From Microthrixaceae bacterium (lineage in GTDB: Bacteria; Actinomycetota; Acidimicrobiia; Acidimicrobiales; Microtrichaceae): a DNA stretch of 64,000 bases. The first letter of the stretch is position 1, and each line of letters opens with the position of its first letter. This document shows, piece after piece, positions 49,183 through 58,795 of this stretch. The notes below the pieces were generated by a model. The model saw nothing but the letters and a program-made list of their open reading frames with translations. It was not told the DNA's origin and searched no databases. Location of the stretch: positions 1 through 64,000 of the forward strand of contig JADLFH010000052.1 in assembly GCA_020845705.1 (NCBI GenBank), read 5' to 3'. A program made the position numbers and the translations under genes.

Positions 49183-49851
49183 ATGAAGACCTCCCTTCGC
49201 CTCGTCGCAGCAAGCGTCGTCGGTGCGATCGCCCTGACCACGGGGGCCGGCGCGGCCGGCGCGTCGGTCTCGGCGTCGGCCCGGCGCAACCCGATGGAGG
49301 TGGTTCGGACCAAGTGCAACAACCAGATCACCTTCCGCTCGATCGTGTTGCACGACCTCGCACAGCGCATCAACCACGCTCAGCGGCTGAGCCCCGAGCA
49401 GAAGGAGCCGATGGTTGCTTCCATCAACGAGACCATCAACGTCCTCGAAACCGTCTATCGCCCCGCGGTGAACAACGCCACCACCCGAGAGGCGCTGGCC
49501 GAAGCATGCAAGGCCATCTTCGTCGACCTCCGCATCTTCGCGGTCTACGTCCCCCAGACCCGCTTCACCGCAATGGTCGACGCTCTGACCAACTGGAAGG
49601 ACAACCTCGCAGTCAAGGTCCAGGCTGCCCACGACGCCGGTGAGGACACCGCCGAACTGGAAGCACTGTTGGCCTCTGCCGGCTCGAAGATCGAGGAAGC
49701 CACCACCAAGATCACCTCGGTCAGCCCCGACAGCTTCAACGCCGATCCCGAGGGAACCCGCGAGATCTGGGCGTCGGTGCACGACGGCCTCAAGAGCGCC
49801 TTCGTGGACCTCCTCCACGTGCACCAGGGGGTGACGCCTCCGGCGGGCTGA
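49183..49851 (+). CDS. Secreted helical protein of unknown function
   Basis: A 222-residue product with a clear signal peptide (hydrophobic core about residues 8-28, ending AGAAGAS). The mature part is almost all predicted helix, with the segment RIFAVYVPQTRFTAMVDALT as the most distinctive, and only two cysteines (CNNQITF, EACKAIF). It has no recognised domain; helical-bundle secreted proteins of this sort are common in Acidimicrobiia. ATG 49183 follows an AAGGAG site about nine bases before it. Confidence 0.65.
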   Translation: MKTSLRLVAASVVGAIALTTGAGAAGASVSASARRNPMEVVRTKCNNQITFRSIVLHDLAQRINHAQRLSPEQKEPMVASINETINVLETVYRPAVNNATTREALAEACKAIFVDLRIFAVYVPQTRFTAMVDALTNWKDNLAVKVQAAHDAGEDTAELEALLASAGSKIEEATTKITSVSPDSFNADPEGTREIWASVHDGLKSAFVDLLHVHQGVTPPAG

Positions 49852-49878
49852 GCTTCCTCACCACCAAGAACCCGTTCT

Positions 49879-51279
49879 TCATCCCCGAAGGGTGTCCGGC
49901 TCAGCCCGGGCACCCTTCGCCCGTTCACGGACGGCATGGAGTCGCCGGCCGTCGGGAGAAGGTGTCAGCTCGATCCGTGCGACGGGCCGTCCCTGGTGGT
50001 GGGTGGTGGCCTCGGAGCCCACGAGGTCCATCCAATCCGGATGATCCGCCCAGACCCACGCCACCAGCCGCGGCGAGCGCGGGGCGGGATCGTCGCCCGG
50101 CCACTCGATCGCGGTGACGAGTCCGGCACCGAGACCGTGGCCGGAGTTCGCATACCGCCACCACCGGGCCCCGGTGTCGGACGCGGGCTGGAGCACGGGG
50201 AAATGGGTGTGGCCCATGAGGATCCACGGCCCCACCGTCGCAGCGCCACCCAGGGCGTCGAAGAGAAGCTCCTCGTCGAGGCTGTCGTAGGCGGAGCTGG
50301 CGCCGAAGCGGGGGCTCACGCGCAACAGGCCGTTTCTGCGGCGGCTGCTCAACAGCTCACGGGTCCTTGTCGGGGAAGGCAGGTCGTCAGGCGTCACGGG
50401 GATCGGGGCGTCCTTGAGCAGATCTGCCATCCAACTCGACAGCTTCCCCAGCGTCGATCGTCCCGGCCCGTTCCAACCGTCGGCGACGTGGCCGTGCAGG
50501 ATGATCGCCTCCACTTCGTCGCCGCTGCGCAGGACGATCCAGTCGCTCATCACCACCGGACCGACATGTTCCGACAGCGCAGCGGTCAGCCGCTCGTCTG
50601 CGAAGACGTCGTCGTGGTTGCCGACGGTTCGGTGGTAGCGACCCGCTGCTGCGAAGTGGCTTTGTATCTGCTGGTAGATGGCGGCGTTGTTGGCCACGAT
50701 CCGCCGTAGCTGCTCGCGGTAGGTGGCTTGTCGCAGCCCGTCGCCGAGGCGCCCGACCAGGGCGGCGCCGCCGAGGCGGAGTAGGTCGTACGCACTACCC
50801 CAGGCGGACCCACCGACCATCCAGAAATCCTCGACGTCGCCGTTCTCGACGAGAGTCGTGTTCGTCGTTGCGTACCAGTCCAACATTGCCACGTACAGGT
50901 CCCGGTTGTCCTGGGCGCCAACGAGGTCGACGCGACCAGCCGAACAGCGATGGAGGTCCGAAGTGACGACCAGGGGGGTCGATGCATCGATGGTGGCCAC
51001 CCGGCCGAGGGCGCCTCCACTGCGGCCCGAGCTCAGACGCGCGATCACGCCCGGCAACGCTTCCATCGTCTGCTTCGCGTGGAGGTGGTTGCGCGCCGCC
51101 CGCCAGGCGACGAGAGCGGAGCCCGGCGGGGAGAGGACGACTGCAACCAGCAACTTGAGGGATGCCCACGTCCGAGCGATGACGCCGGGTCGGCCGCCTG
51201 CACCACGGTCGGTGCGTCGCCGGTCGGCACGATCGGCAAGCCGGCCGACGTGTGTCACGACGAGGGCCTCGATATCCAC
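49879..51279 (-). CDS. Metallophosphoesterase
   Basis: The calcineurin-like core is complete: SDLH, NGDVEDF, GNHDDVF, ILHGHV and GHTHFP, the five metal-ligand blocks. The protein of about 466 residues has a hydrophobic N-terminal segment (LKLLVAVVLSPPG) and a C-terminal domain with no clear motif. Substrate unknown; a nucleotide, phosphodiester or phosphoprotein is possible. The ORF is open to 51549, but GTG 51279 (or GTG 51258) is preferred because the opposing gene starts at 51374. Confidence 0.75.
   Translation of the reverse strand: MDIEALVVTHVGRLADRADRRRTDRGAGGRPGVIARTWASLKLLVAVVLSPPGSALVAWRAARNHLHAKQTMEALPGVIARLSSGRSGGALGRVATIDASTPLVVTSDLHRCSAGRVDLVGAQDNRDLYVAMLDWYATTNTTLVENGDVEDFWMVGGSAWGSAYDLLRLGGAALVGRLGDGLRQATYREQLRRIVANNAAIYQQIQSHFAAAGRYHRTVGNHDDVFADERLTAALSEHVGPVVMSDWIVLRSGDEVEAIILHGHVADGWNGPGRSTLGKLSSWMADLLKDAPIPVTPDDLPSPTRTRELLSSRRRNGLLRVSPRFGASSAYDSLDEELLFDALGGAATVGPWILMGHTHFPVLQPASDTGARWWRYANSGHGLGAGLVTAIEWPGDDPAPRSPRLVAWVWADHPDWMDLVGSEATTHHQGRPVARIELTPSPDGRRLHAVRERAKGARAEPDTLRG
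49886..49919. terminator. Hairpin between convergent genes
   Basis: CGAAGGGTG at 49886-49894 pairs perfectly with CACCCTTCG at 49911-49919, with further pairing inside. It ends transcription of the secreted-protein gene from the plus strand and lies within the last codons of the opposing phosphoesterase gene. Confidence 0.55.
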
Positions 51280-51373
51280 GGCCAGGATCTTTTCACCTCC
51301 GCCGCGTAGGGTCCCGACAAAGATCGTGCGGCGATGCGCGCACTCAACCTGGACCGAGCTACGGAGGACGATT

Positions 51374-52549
51374 GTGGAAGGGTTGCCGCTCGAGGGGATC
51401 GACCTCGATCGCCTGCGGCGCCGCTGGGGCCAGAAGTGGTCGGCCCTCGGCGAAGGGGTCCTTCCTGCATGGGTGGCCGATGCGGACGCCGCGCCGCTGC
51501 CGGTGGTGCTGGATGCGATCGGTCGGCTCCTCGATGCGGGCGATCTCACCTACCCACACCTCGACGCCCCCGAGCAGCTCACGACAGCCTTCGCGGCCCA
51601 TGTCGCACGAAGGCACCGGTGGCACATCGACCCGGCGGACATCGTCATCGGCACCGACGTTGTTCAGCTCATGTCCTTCGCCATCGACCGGTTGAGCGAA
51701 CCGGAGGCACCCGTGATGATCCACACACCGTGCTACAGCGGGCTCCACAAGGAGATCGCCGCGCTGCGCCGGCGGCTGTGGCCGCTGCCGTGGTCCCGTT
51801 CCCCCATGGGCTGGGCCGCATCCACCGATGACATCGTGGCCGGTGCCGAAGCGGGTGCCCGGCTGCTGATCCTCGTGAACCCGCACAACCCCACCGGGCG
51901 GTGCTGGTCGGCCGAGGAGCTCGACTCGTTGGCAGCGGTCGTGTTGGAGCACGACCTGGTCGTCGCTTCCGACGAAGTGTTCGCGGATCTGACCCTCGAT
52001 GGACGGCAACACATCCCGATTGCCTCGCTCTCGGCGGAGATCGCTGCCCGGACCCTCACCGTCAGTTCACCGTCGAAGAGCCACAACCTGGCCGGTGTCC
52101 GCTGCGCTGTGGCCCACGTGGGAGGAGGTCCCGCGCTCGACCCGATCCGGCGCATACCCACGAGCCAACTCGGCAGCGTGTCCAACGTGGGGCTCGTGGC
52201 TGCGATGGCTGCGTGGACCCACGGCGAGGGATGGCTCGACGCCTTCGGTGACGCGATCGCCGATCGGCGCGACCAGGCCGTCTCGTTCATCGCGGATCAT
52301 CTGCCGGCGGCGGAGATCGTGGTTCCCGAGGCGGGATACATGCTGTGGGTGGACCTGACTCGTGTGGGGTTGCCCGAGCCGGTCGAGCAGTTCTTCCTCG
52401 ACCGGGCGATGGTGCGGGTGCTCGGCGGCGACGAGTTCGGCCCCGGAGGCGAGGGGTTTGTTCGCCTCAACCTGGCGACGTCGGGCGAGTTGCTCGGTGA
52501 GATCCTGGAGCGAATGGTCACCGCCGTCGACCTGTGGAGAGCGCAGTGA
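51374..52549 (+). CDS. MalY/PatB-type PLP aminotransferase
   Basis: A class I/II PLP enzyme close to MalY/PatB, which are C-S beta-lyases. Signatures are KWSALGEGVLPAWVADAD (the W-x-AD start), NPHNPTGRCW, the cofactor Asp in VASDEVFADL, and the lysine motif SPSKSHNLAGVRCAV. The C-terminal GYMLWVDLT and VRLNLATS follow. GTG 51374 has GGAGGA before it. It heads the glycan-type operon; it may supply an amino group to a sugar or act on cysteine derivatives. Confidence 0.85.
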   Translation: MEGLPLEGIDLDRLRRRWGQKWSALGEGVLPAWVADADAAPLPVVLDAIGRLLDAGDLTYPHLDAPEQLTTAFAAHVARRHRWHIDPADIVIGTDVVQLMSFAIDRLSEPEAPVMIHTPCYSGLHKEIAALRRRLWPLPWSRSPMGWAASTDDIVAGAEAGARLLILVNPHNPTGRCWSAEELDSLAAVVLEHDLVVASDEVFADLTLDGRQHIPIASLSAEIAARTLTVSSPSKSHNLAGVRCAVAHVGGGPALDPIRRIPTSQLGSVSNVGLVAAMAAWTHGEGWLDAFGDAIADRRDQAVSFIADHLPAAEIVVPEAGYMLWVDLTRVGLPEPVEQFFLDRAMVRVLGGDEFGPGGEGFVRLNLATSGELLGEILERMVTAVDLWRAQ

Positions 52550-53625
52550 AGGGGCCGACGCCGAGCCGGTTGAGCACGGTCGTGGTGCCGTCGCTCGGAA
52601 TGTGGGCAGAGGACTGGGACGAGCTCGTCGATGCCCTCCCCCTTCCCAGCCCCTTCCTCCGATCGTGGTGGTTGGGCCACGTTGCCGAGGGGGATCCCCA
52701 CTTCGTCCTGGCCTTGGATGGGGAGGTGCTGGTCGGCGGAGCAGCCTTCCAGGTCACCGTGCGCCGTGGCGCCGAGGCAGTCGGGATGCTGGGTGACGGC
52801 CCACTTGCACCGGATCATCTCGACCTGGTCGCGCAACCAGGACGGGTCCATGAGGTGGTCGACGTCCTTCGCCGGTGGTTCCGCCGCCCCGGATCGCGGG
52901 TGATCGATCTGGTCGGCCTTGTGGACGAGGCGTGGATCCTCGGAGCCATGCCCCCAGGATCGATCGTCTACCCCCACGAGGTGGCGCCTTTTGCCCCCTT
53001 GCCGCCCGACTGGGCCGACTATCTGGCGGGTCGGCCGGGTCAGGTGCGTTCCACCATCACCAGGGGTACCAAGAGGCTGGGCAAGGCCGGGATCGTCGCG
53101 CGTAGACGCGAGCTGAGCGAGCCGGCTTTGGTCGATTCCGCCCTGGACGACCTCTACCGCCTCCACGACGCGCGGTGGGGTAGTGGATCTGCGGTGTTGG
53201 ACTCGTGGGCAGGGTTCGCTGCGGCGCTATGGGCAGGGGCGCCGAGCGGCGAGGTGCGCGTGACCGACCTGGTCGATGCCGAGGGCGAGGTGGTGGCGAT
53301 CGAGTTGGAGCTGTGTGTCGGACGACGCGTGGCGTTCTACCAGGCCGGCCGGATCGAGAGCCACGACCTGAGGGGCTCGGGCACGGTGTTGAAAGCAGCG
53401 GTCATCCGCGACGCGATCGACAACGGTGCGGTGGAGTTCGACCTGCTCCGGGGCAACGAGGCCTACAAAGCCGAGTGGGCTTCGGCGCAACGCCGCTTGC
53501 TGCGCGCCATCGGAGGCGTGGGCGCTCGTGGGATTGGGGTGGCCGCGTCCATCGATGCCAAGCGCCGGTACCGGCTGGCCCGCAGATTCCTCCAAACCAA
53601 CCTCGCTGGGCGTGGCGACGGCTGA
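52546..53625 (+). CDS. GNAT-type acyltransferase, FemAB/CelD-like
   Basis: A 359-residue protein of the Acetyltransf_6 (CelD/BcsL, FemAB-like) group with two GNAT-fold halves. The second half holds VVAIELELCVGRRVAFYQAG and the conserved RGNEAYKAEWA, the usual acyltransferase signature ending. Such enzymes add acyl or aminoacyl groups to sugars, lipids or cell-wall precursors. GTG 52546 overlaps the previous stop (GTGA) with GGAGAG before it. Confidence 0.75.
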   Translation: MKGPTPSRLSTVVVPSLGMWAEDWDELVDALPLPSPFLRSWWLGHVAEGDPHFVLALDGEVLVGGAAFQVTVRRGAEAVGMLGDGPLAPDHLDLVAQPGRVHEVVDVLRRWFRRPGSRVIDLVGLVDEAWILGAMPPGSIVYPHEVAPFAPLPPDWADYLAGRPGQVRSTITRGTKRLGKAGIVARRRELSEPALVDSALDDLYRLHDARWGSGSAVLDSWAGFAAALWAGAPSGEVRVTDLVDAEGEVVAIELELCVGRRVAFYQAGRIESHDLRGSGTVLKAAVIRDAIDNGAVEFDLLRGNEAYKAEWASAQRRLLRAIGGVGARGIGVAASIDAKRRYRLARRFLQTNLAGRGDG

Positions 53626-53659
53626 GAGATCGGCGCGGCGCACCCCTACACTCGATCCG

Positions 53660-54385
53660 ATGCACGCAGTGATCCTGGCAGGCGGTCGTGGCGTCCGGCT
53701 CCGCCCTTACACCACCGCGTTCCCCAAACCCCTCGTCCCCATCGGTGACGAGTACGCGATCCTCGAGGTGGTGCTGCGTCAGTTGCGCGCAGCGGGTTTC
53801 GAGACGGTCACGATCGCCATCGGTCATCTCGGCCAACTGATACGTGCCTACTGCGGCGACGGATCGCAGTGGGGACTGTCGATCCACTATTGGGACGAGG
53901 AGGTGCCGCTCGGCACGATGGGCCCCATCGTCGCGAACCTCGACGACGTTCCCGAGCACTTCCTGGTGATGAACGGCGATGTGCTGACCGACCTCGACTA
54001 TGCGTCGCTGCTCGGCGGCCACGTCTCCTCGGGCGCCCCGATCACCGTCTCCACCTACGCCCGCACCGTCAAGATCGACTTCGGCGTGCTCGAGATCGGT
54101 GGCGAGAACGCCGATCGCATCGTGGCCTTCAGGGAGAAACCGGTGGAGTCGTTCTCGGTCTCCATGGGCATCTACGCGCTGTCCCGTGAGACCTTGCGGC
54201 GCTATGAACCGGGCCAGGCCCTCGGCTTCGACGAGTTGGTGTTGGACCTGCTGGCAGACGGCGAAGCGCTGCCGCGGGTCCATCCCTTCGACGGCTACTG
54301 GCTCGACATCGGCCGACCCGACGACTACGACACCGCGAACGAGGAGTGGGAGGCGCTACGACCCAAGCTCCTGCCCGACCTATGA
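53660..54385 (+). CDS. Nucleotidyltransferase (sugar-1-phosphate)
   Basis: A 241-residue enzyme of the RmlA/GlmU/mannose-1-P guanylyltransferase family, which makes NDP-sugars. Motifs are the GGRGVRLRPYT loop, FPKPLVPIGDEYAI, the metal site NGDVLTDLD and DGYWLDIGRPDDYDTAN. It overlaps the next gene (ATGA). The base and sugar it uses cannot be read; it feeds the transferase and dehydrogenase that follow. Confidence 0.88.
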   Translation: MHAVILAGGRGVRLRPYTTAFPKPLVPIGDEYAILEVVLRQLRAAGFETVTIAIGHLGQLIRAYCGDGSQWGLSIHYWDEEVPLGTMGPIVANLDDVPEHFLVMNGDVLTDLDYASLLGGHVSSGAPITVSTYARTVKIDFGVLEIGGENADRIVAFREKPVESFSVSMGIYALSRETLRRYEPGQALGFDELVLDLLADGEALPRVHPFDGYWLDIGRPDDYDTANEEWEALRPKLLPDL

Positions 54386-55479
54386 GCGGCACCGAAGGGC
54401 GACCGCTTCGGGTTCTGGTCTACCTCGACTCGCCCTACAAGGGCGGCGCGGAGATGACCCTGGCGCAGATGTTGGCCGACCTTCCGTCGCGTTTCGAGGT
54501 GATCGTGGCCGGGGTGGTTCCCGAGGTGGTCGAGTGGCTCGCCCGCCACCGTGAAGACACGGTTGTGGAGCTGTTGCCGCCCATTCGTGGTCGACGCGAC
54601 CTGGGCGGGATGATCGCCCATGCCCGGGCGTTCCGCCGCCTGAAGCCCGACATCGTGCACTTCAACCTCGGGATCGTGTCGGCCGGCCAGTGGGCCGTGT
54701 TCATCGCGGTGCTGAAGGGGCGTTACCGCACGATCGTGGTGGAGAACTCCCCGGTGAACGCGTGGTCGTCCACGTCCGCGATGTTGAAGCGGTTCACGTC
54801 ACCCCGAGTTACGGCCCATGTTGCCGTCGGTGACGCCACGGCTAGATCCGTCGAAGCGATCGCCAAGCTGAAGAAGGGCTCGGTGGGCACCCTCTACCAC
54901 GGTGTGCGAGACGTGAGGCGGGACCTGCCACGAGAGCCGGCGAACGGACCCGTCATCCTCCACATCGGGCGGCATCAGCAGGTCAAGGGCATCGACGTGT
55001 TGCTCGAAGCGATGGCTCTGCTGCCCGCTGGAGTCCGCCTCGTCCAGATCGGCGACGGTGAGGAGCGGGACGCCCTGATCGCGCTGGCCGGCAAGCTCGG
55101 CGTGGAGGATCGCGTGGAGTTCAGGTCTCTGGCTTGGGACCAGCGTGCCGGCGACCTGATCGCCGGGTTCGACCTGTTCGTCCTGCCGTCGCGTGACGAG
55201 GGCCTGCCGGTCACCGTGATGGAGGCGATGCTCGCGGGTGTGGGGATCGTCGCTACCGACGTGGGCTCGATCCGCGAGGAGCTGGCCGACGGCCAGACCG
55301 CCGTCATCGTGGCACCGGAGGATCCGGCAGCGCTGGCCAAGGCGATTGGCGACCTCCTCGCCGACCCGCAGCGGCGGGCCGAGCTCGGGCGCCGCGCGCG
55401 TGAGGTTGCCCTGGAGCGTTTCACGGTGGAGGCGACGGTCGCGCGCTACGTGGAGCTCTACGACAGGGTGGCGCGATGA
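54382..55479 (+). CDS. Family 4 glycosyltransferase
   Basis: A GT-B fold enzyme of about 365 residues. VYLDSPYKGGAEMTLAQML is the typical N-terminal GG motif, ILHIGRHQQVKGIDVLLEAM begins the donor-binding domain, and FVLPSRDEGLPVTVMEAMLA is the E-x7-E region. It transfers a sugar to an unknown acceptor. It overlaps both neighbours. Confidence 0.9.
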   Translation: MSGTEGRPLRVLVYLDSPYKGGAEMTLAQMLADLPSRFEVIVAGVVPEVVEWLARHREDTVVELLPPIRGRRDLGGMIAHARAFRRLKPDIVHFNLGIVSAGQWAVFIAVLKGRYRTIVVENSPVNAWSSTSAMLKRFTSPRVTAHVAVGDATARSVEAIAKLKKGSVGTLYHGVRDVRRDLPREPANGPVILHIGRHQQVKGIDVLLEAMALLPAGVRLVQIGDGEERDALIALAGKLGVEDRVEFRSLAWDQRAGDLIAGFDLFVLPSRDEGLPVTVMEAMLAGVGIVATDVGSIREELADGQTAVIVAPEDPAALAKAIGDLLADPQRRAELGRRAREVALERFTVEATVARYVELYDRVAR

Positions 55480-56885
55480 CGGGCCGTCCGGTTGTGGCCG
55501 TGCAGGGACTCGGCTTCGTTGGGGCCGCCATGTCGATCGCGGTCGCCTCCGCTCTCGATGCCACCGGAGAGCCCCTCTACGACGTGATGGGGGTGGATCT
55601 CGACGACTCGGCCGGTCTGGCACGAGTAGCTGCAATCAACGAAGGGCGGTTCCCCTTCGAGACGACCGACGCCGATCTGGTGGGGGCGCTGGTCGAGGCC
55701 CGTGCGCGGGGGAACCTGTCGGCGGGCACCGACGCCGAGGTGTACGGCAGGGCTTCGGTCATAGTCGTCGACGTCCCCCTCGACATCGACTGGCGGGCCG
55801 AGCAGCCCGCGCTGCGCCTGGGGGGCTTCGAGGCGGCCATCCGCACCATCGGCCGCCATGTCATGGCCGACACATTGGTGTTGGTCGAAACGACCGTTCC
55901 GCCCGGCACGACCGAGAAGATCGTCGTCCCACTGCTGGCCGAGGAGCTGTCCGCCAGAGGACTCGACGCCGATTCGGTTCTCGTCGCCCACTCCTATGAG
56001 CGGGTGATGCCCGGCGCCGACTACTACGACTCGATCGTCCACTACTGGCGGGTCTACGCGGGCCACACCGAGGCGGCGGCGGATGCCGCGCAGCAGTTCC
56101 TCGAGACGGTGATCGACACGGCCAACTTCCCTCTCACCCGGGTCGGCTCCACTACGGCATCGGAGACCGCCAAGGTCTTGGAGAACACCTTCCGGGCCAC
56201 GACCATCGCTTTGATGGACGAGTGGGGCCGCTTCGCCGAGTCGGTCGGCGTCGATCTCTACGAGGTGGTCGACGCGATCCGAATGCGCCCCACGCACGCG
56301 AACATGCGCACTCCGGGCTTCGGTGTGGGTGGTTACTGCCTCACGAAGGACCCGCTCTTCGCCAAGCTCGCGGCGTCCGAGCTGTGGCGTTCGCCGATGG
56401 AGTTCCCCTTCTCGACCGCGGCGGTGCGGACCAACGACGACGCTCCCCGCCGCATCGCGGAGCGGATCGCCGAGCTGTTGGGCGGAAGCCTCGATGGCCG
56501 GCGCATCCTGCTCTTGGGCATCAGCTACCGCCAGGACGTGGGCGACACCCGCTATTCGCCGTCGGAGACCTTCGTGCGGGCGGCCCGCGATGCCGGTGCC
56601 GAAGTGGTGGCGCATGACCCGCTGGTCTCGCACTGGGACGAGCTCGGCCGGGACACGCCTGCGGTGGTGCCGCCTGCCGCCGGCTTCGACGCGGTCGTCT
56701 TCGCAGTGTCGCACCGCGAGTACCGCGAGCTGGACCTCCCATCGTGGCTGGGCGATGCACGGCCGCTGGTCTACGACGGCTTCGGCGTGCTGGACGCCGA
56801 GCAACGGCGGTTCCTGGCCGACACCGGGTGTCGAGTCGAGTCCCTGGGACGCGGCAGTCCCGACCCACTTCCAACGGAGCACTGA
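55476..56885 (+). CDS. UDP-glucose/GDP-mannose dehydrogenase family enzyme
   Basis: This family oxidises NDP-sugars to uronic acids in two NAD steps. The 469-residue product has the Rossmann motif QGLGFVGAAMS, the middle helical dimerisation domain, catalytic cysteine in GVGGYCLTKDP, and the C-terminal substrate domain with GISYRQDVGDTRYSPSETF. Overlap with the transferase and epimerase fits a surface glycan pathway. The exact sugar is unknown. Confidence 0.9.
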   Translation: MTGRPVVAVQGLGFVGAAMSIAVASALDATGEPLYDVMGVDLDDSAGLARVAAINEGRFPFETTDADLVGALVEARARGNLSAGTDAEVYGRASVIVVDVPLDIDWRAEQPALRLGGFEAAIRTIGRHVMADTLVLVETTVPPGTTEKIVVPLLAEELSARGLDADSVLVAHSYERVMPGADYYDSIVHYWRVYAGHTEAAADAAQQFLETVIDTANFPLTRVGSTTASETAKVLENTFRATTIALMDEWGRFAESVGVDLYEVVDAIRMRPTHANMRTPGFGVGGYCLTKDPLFAKLAASELWRSPMEFPFSTAAVRTNDDAPRRIAERIAELLGGSLDGRRILLLGISYRQDVGDTRYSPSETFVRAARDAGAEVVAHDPLVSHWDELGRDTPAVVPPAAGFDAVVFAVSHREYRELDLPSWLGDARPLVYDGFGVLDAEQRRFLADTGCRVESLGRGSPDPLPTEH

Positions 56886-57874
56886 TGCCCAAGACCCTCA
56901 TCACCGGCGGCGCCGGATTCATCGGTGGACACCTCTCGGCCCGCCTGTTGGGCGAAGGCCATGAGATCGTTCTGGTGGACAACCTCAGCCGCGGTGTCCA
57001 GGACGAGACCCTCACCGCGCTGTCGGAGCGGCCCGGGTTCTCCGTGAAGGTCGCGGATCTCCGTGATCCCGACTCGCTTGGCGACATCGGCTCGGACTTC
57101 ACCCACATGTTCCACTTCGCAGCACTCCTGGGGGTCCAGAACGTGTTGGACCGCCCGGCGGCGGTGCTGCGGGAGAACGTCTCGATGCTCGAGACGATGT
57201 TGGACGTCGCAGCCCGACAGAGCGCGCTCGAACGCTTCGTCTTCCCGTCTACGAGCGAGGTGTACGTCGGTACCCAGCAGCATTTCGAGCTGCCGATCCC
57301 CAGTCCCGAGACCACGCCGTTGGCCGTCTCGCCGCTGGAGCACCCGCGTACCAGCTACATGCTCTCCAAGATCTACGGCGAGGCACTGGTGCACCAGTCG
57401 GGCCTGCCGTTCACGATCGTGCGACCGCACAACTTCTACGGCCCCCGGATGGGTCTCGCTCACGTTGTGCCGCAGCTGCTCCAGCGGATCCACGACGCCG
57501 CCGACGGCGACGAGCTGGTGGTGTACTCGATGGACCATCGCCGCACGTTCTGCTTCATCGACGATGCCGTGGAGTACCTGGTGCGGCTGTTGGGCCCCGG
57601 CGGTGCGGGGGGCACGTTCAACATCGGGGTCCAGACACCTGAGGTGACCATCGGCGAGCTCGCGGAGTTGTTGATCGCGATCGTGGGGCGTGAACTGAAG
57701 ATCGTGCCGGGCGAGACCACACCGGGTTCGCCGCCGCGTCGCTGCCCCGACATGACCCGGACCATCGGCGCCACCGGCCACGCCCCTGCCGTGTCGTTGG
57801 AGCAGGGCGCGCGGCGCACCTACGACTGGTACCGCGATCGGGTCTTCGCCGGCGGTGGTCTCTCCGCCAGGTGA
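56885..57874 (+). CDS. NAD-dependent sugar epimerase/dehydratase (SDR)
   Basis: An extended short-chain dehydrogenase: TGGAGFIGGHLSARLL binds NAD, FVFPSTSEVY is the serine block, and SYMLSKIYGE the YxxxK pair. RPHNFYGPRMG and DHRRTFCFIDDAVEYL complete the family. It most likely epimerises or dehydrates the NDP-sugar made upstream. It is the last gene of the run, one base from the dehydrogenase stop. Confidence 0.88.
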   Translation: MPKTLITGGAGFIGGHLSARLLGEGHEIVLVDNLSRGVQDETLTALSERPGFSVKVADLRDPDSLGDIGSDFTHMFHFAALLGVQNVLDRPAAVLRENVSMLETMLDVAARQSALERFVFPSTSEVYVGTQQHFELPIPSPETTPLAVSPLEHPRTSYMLSKIYGEALVHQSGLPFTIVRPHNFYGPRMGLAHVVPQLLQRIHDAADGDELVVYSMDHRRTFCFIDDAVEYLVRLLGPGGAGGTFNIGVQTPEVTIGELAELLIAIVGRELKIVPGETTPGSPPRRCPDMTRTIGATGHAPAVSLEQGARRTYDWYRDRVFAGGGLSAR

Positions 57875-57900
57875 GTGCCGCCCCGGGCGTTGGGGTTGCT

Positions 57901-58734
57901 TCAGCCTGACGGCTCGCACACGAAGTCGATGAGCTCCTCGACCGCGCCCACCAGGGACGGATCCAGGTCGCGGTAGCCGACCACCTTCCCCAGAAGCTGC
58001 TTCCAGAAGCTGCGGGCATCGGCAACGCCGACCGCTTCGCAGATGCCTTCCTTCCACTCCCGGTCGCGGGGAACCTCAGGCCAGGCGTCGAGGCCGACCA
58101 GCTTCGGGTCGATCGCCGCCCACACGTCGATGAAACGGTGACCGCGGATCAACACGTCGGGATGGTCCACCGCCGCGGCGAGTCGGGACTCCTTCGAGTG
58201 GTCCACGAGGTGATCGACGAGGATCCCGAGCCTCCGGCCGGGCCGTGGGCCGAAGCCGCGGACCGTCTCGAGGAGGTCGTCGATTCCACCCAGGGGCTCC
58301 ACGACGATGCCCTCCGCCCGCAGGTCGTCACCCCACACCTTCTCGATGAGCTCCGCGTCGTGGATGCCCTCGACCAGGATGCGACTGGCGCGCGCCACCC
58401 GGGCGGGAACCTCGCCCACCGAAACCGAACCCGACGCCGTGATCCTGGGAGCGGTCGACGGCTTCGCCTTGGGGGTGACGAGCTGCACGTGGCGACCGCC
58501 AACGGTGAAGGAGCCGGCTGTGTTGCGGAAGCGGTGATCGCGACCGGAGTCGTCACGTACCGTGACGGCCGCCTCGGTGAACTCCACGATGGCGCCGAAG
58601 CAGCCGGTTGCCACATGCACCACGTCGAGGCCGAGCGTGGCGGGCCGGGGTGGATAGGTCCTGGGACCGGTTCGGGACCCGCCGTCGAGGTCGATCGGCT
58701 CGGACAGGATGCCCTTCGAGTAGATCTCAGCCAC
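57901..58734 (-). CDS. DUF3097 protein
   Basis: A 277-residue protein matching DUF3097, a family restricted to Actinobacteria and usually annotated as unknown. Recognisable parts are RILVEGIHDAELIEKVWGDD (a TOPRIM-like acidic segment), LGILVDHLVDHSKESRLA and RGHRFIDVWAAIDPKLVGLD. The acidic motifs suggest a TOPRIM-type nucleic acid or metal site, but no activity is known. It stands alone opposite the glycan operon. Confidence 0.85.
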   Translation of the reverse strand: MAEIYSKGILSEPIDLDGGSRTGPRTYPPRPATLGLDVVHVATGCFGAIVEFTEAAVTVRDDSGRDHRFRNTAGSFTVGGRHVQLVTPKAKPSTAPRITASGSVSVGEVPARVARASRILVEGIHDAELIEKVWGDDLRAEGIVVEPLGGIDDLLETVRGFGPRPGRRLGILVDHLVDHSKESRLAAAVDHPDVLIRGHRFIDVWAAIDPKLVGLDAWPEVPRDREWKEGICEAVGVADARSFWKQLLGKVVGYRDLDPSLVGAVEELIDFVCEPSG

Positions 58735-58795
58735 GGTCGCAGCAGGCTACCGATGTGTTGGGAGGCTCGCGGTGACCCCGTGGCGCTGCGCCGCG

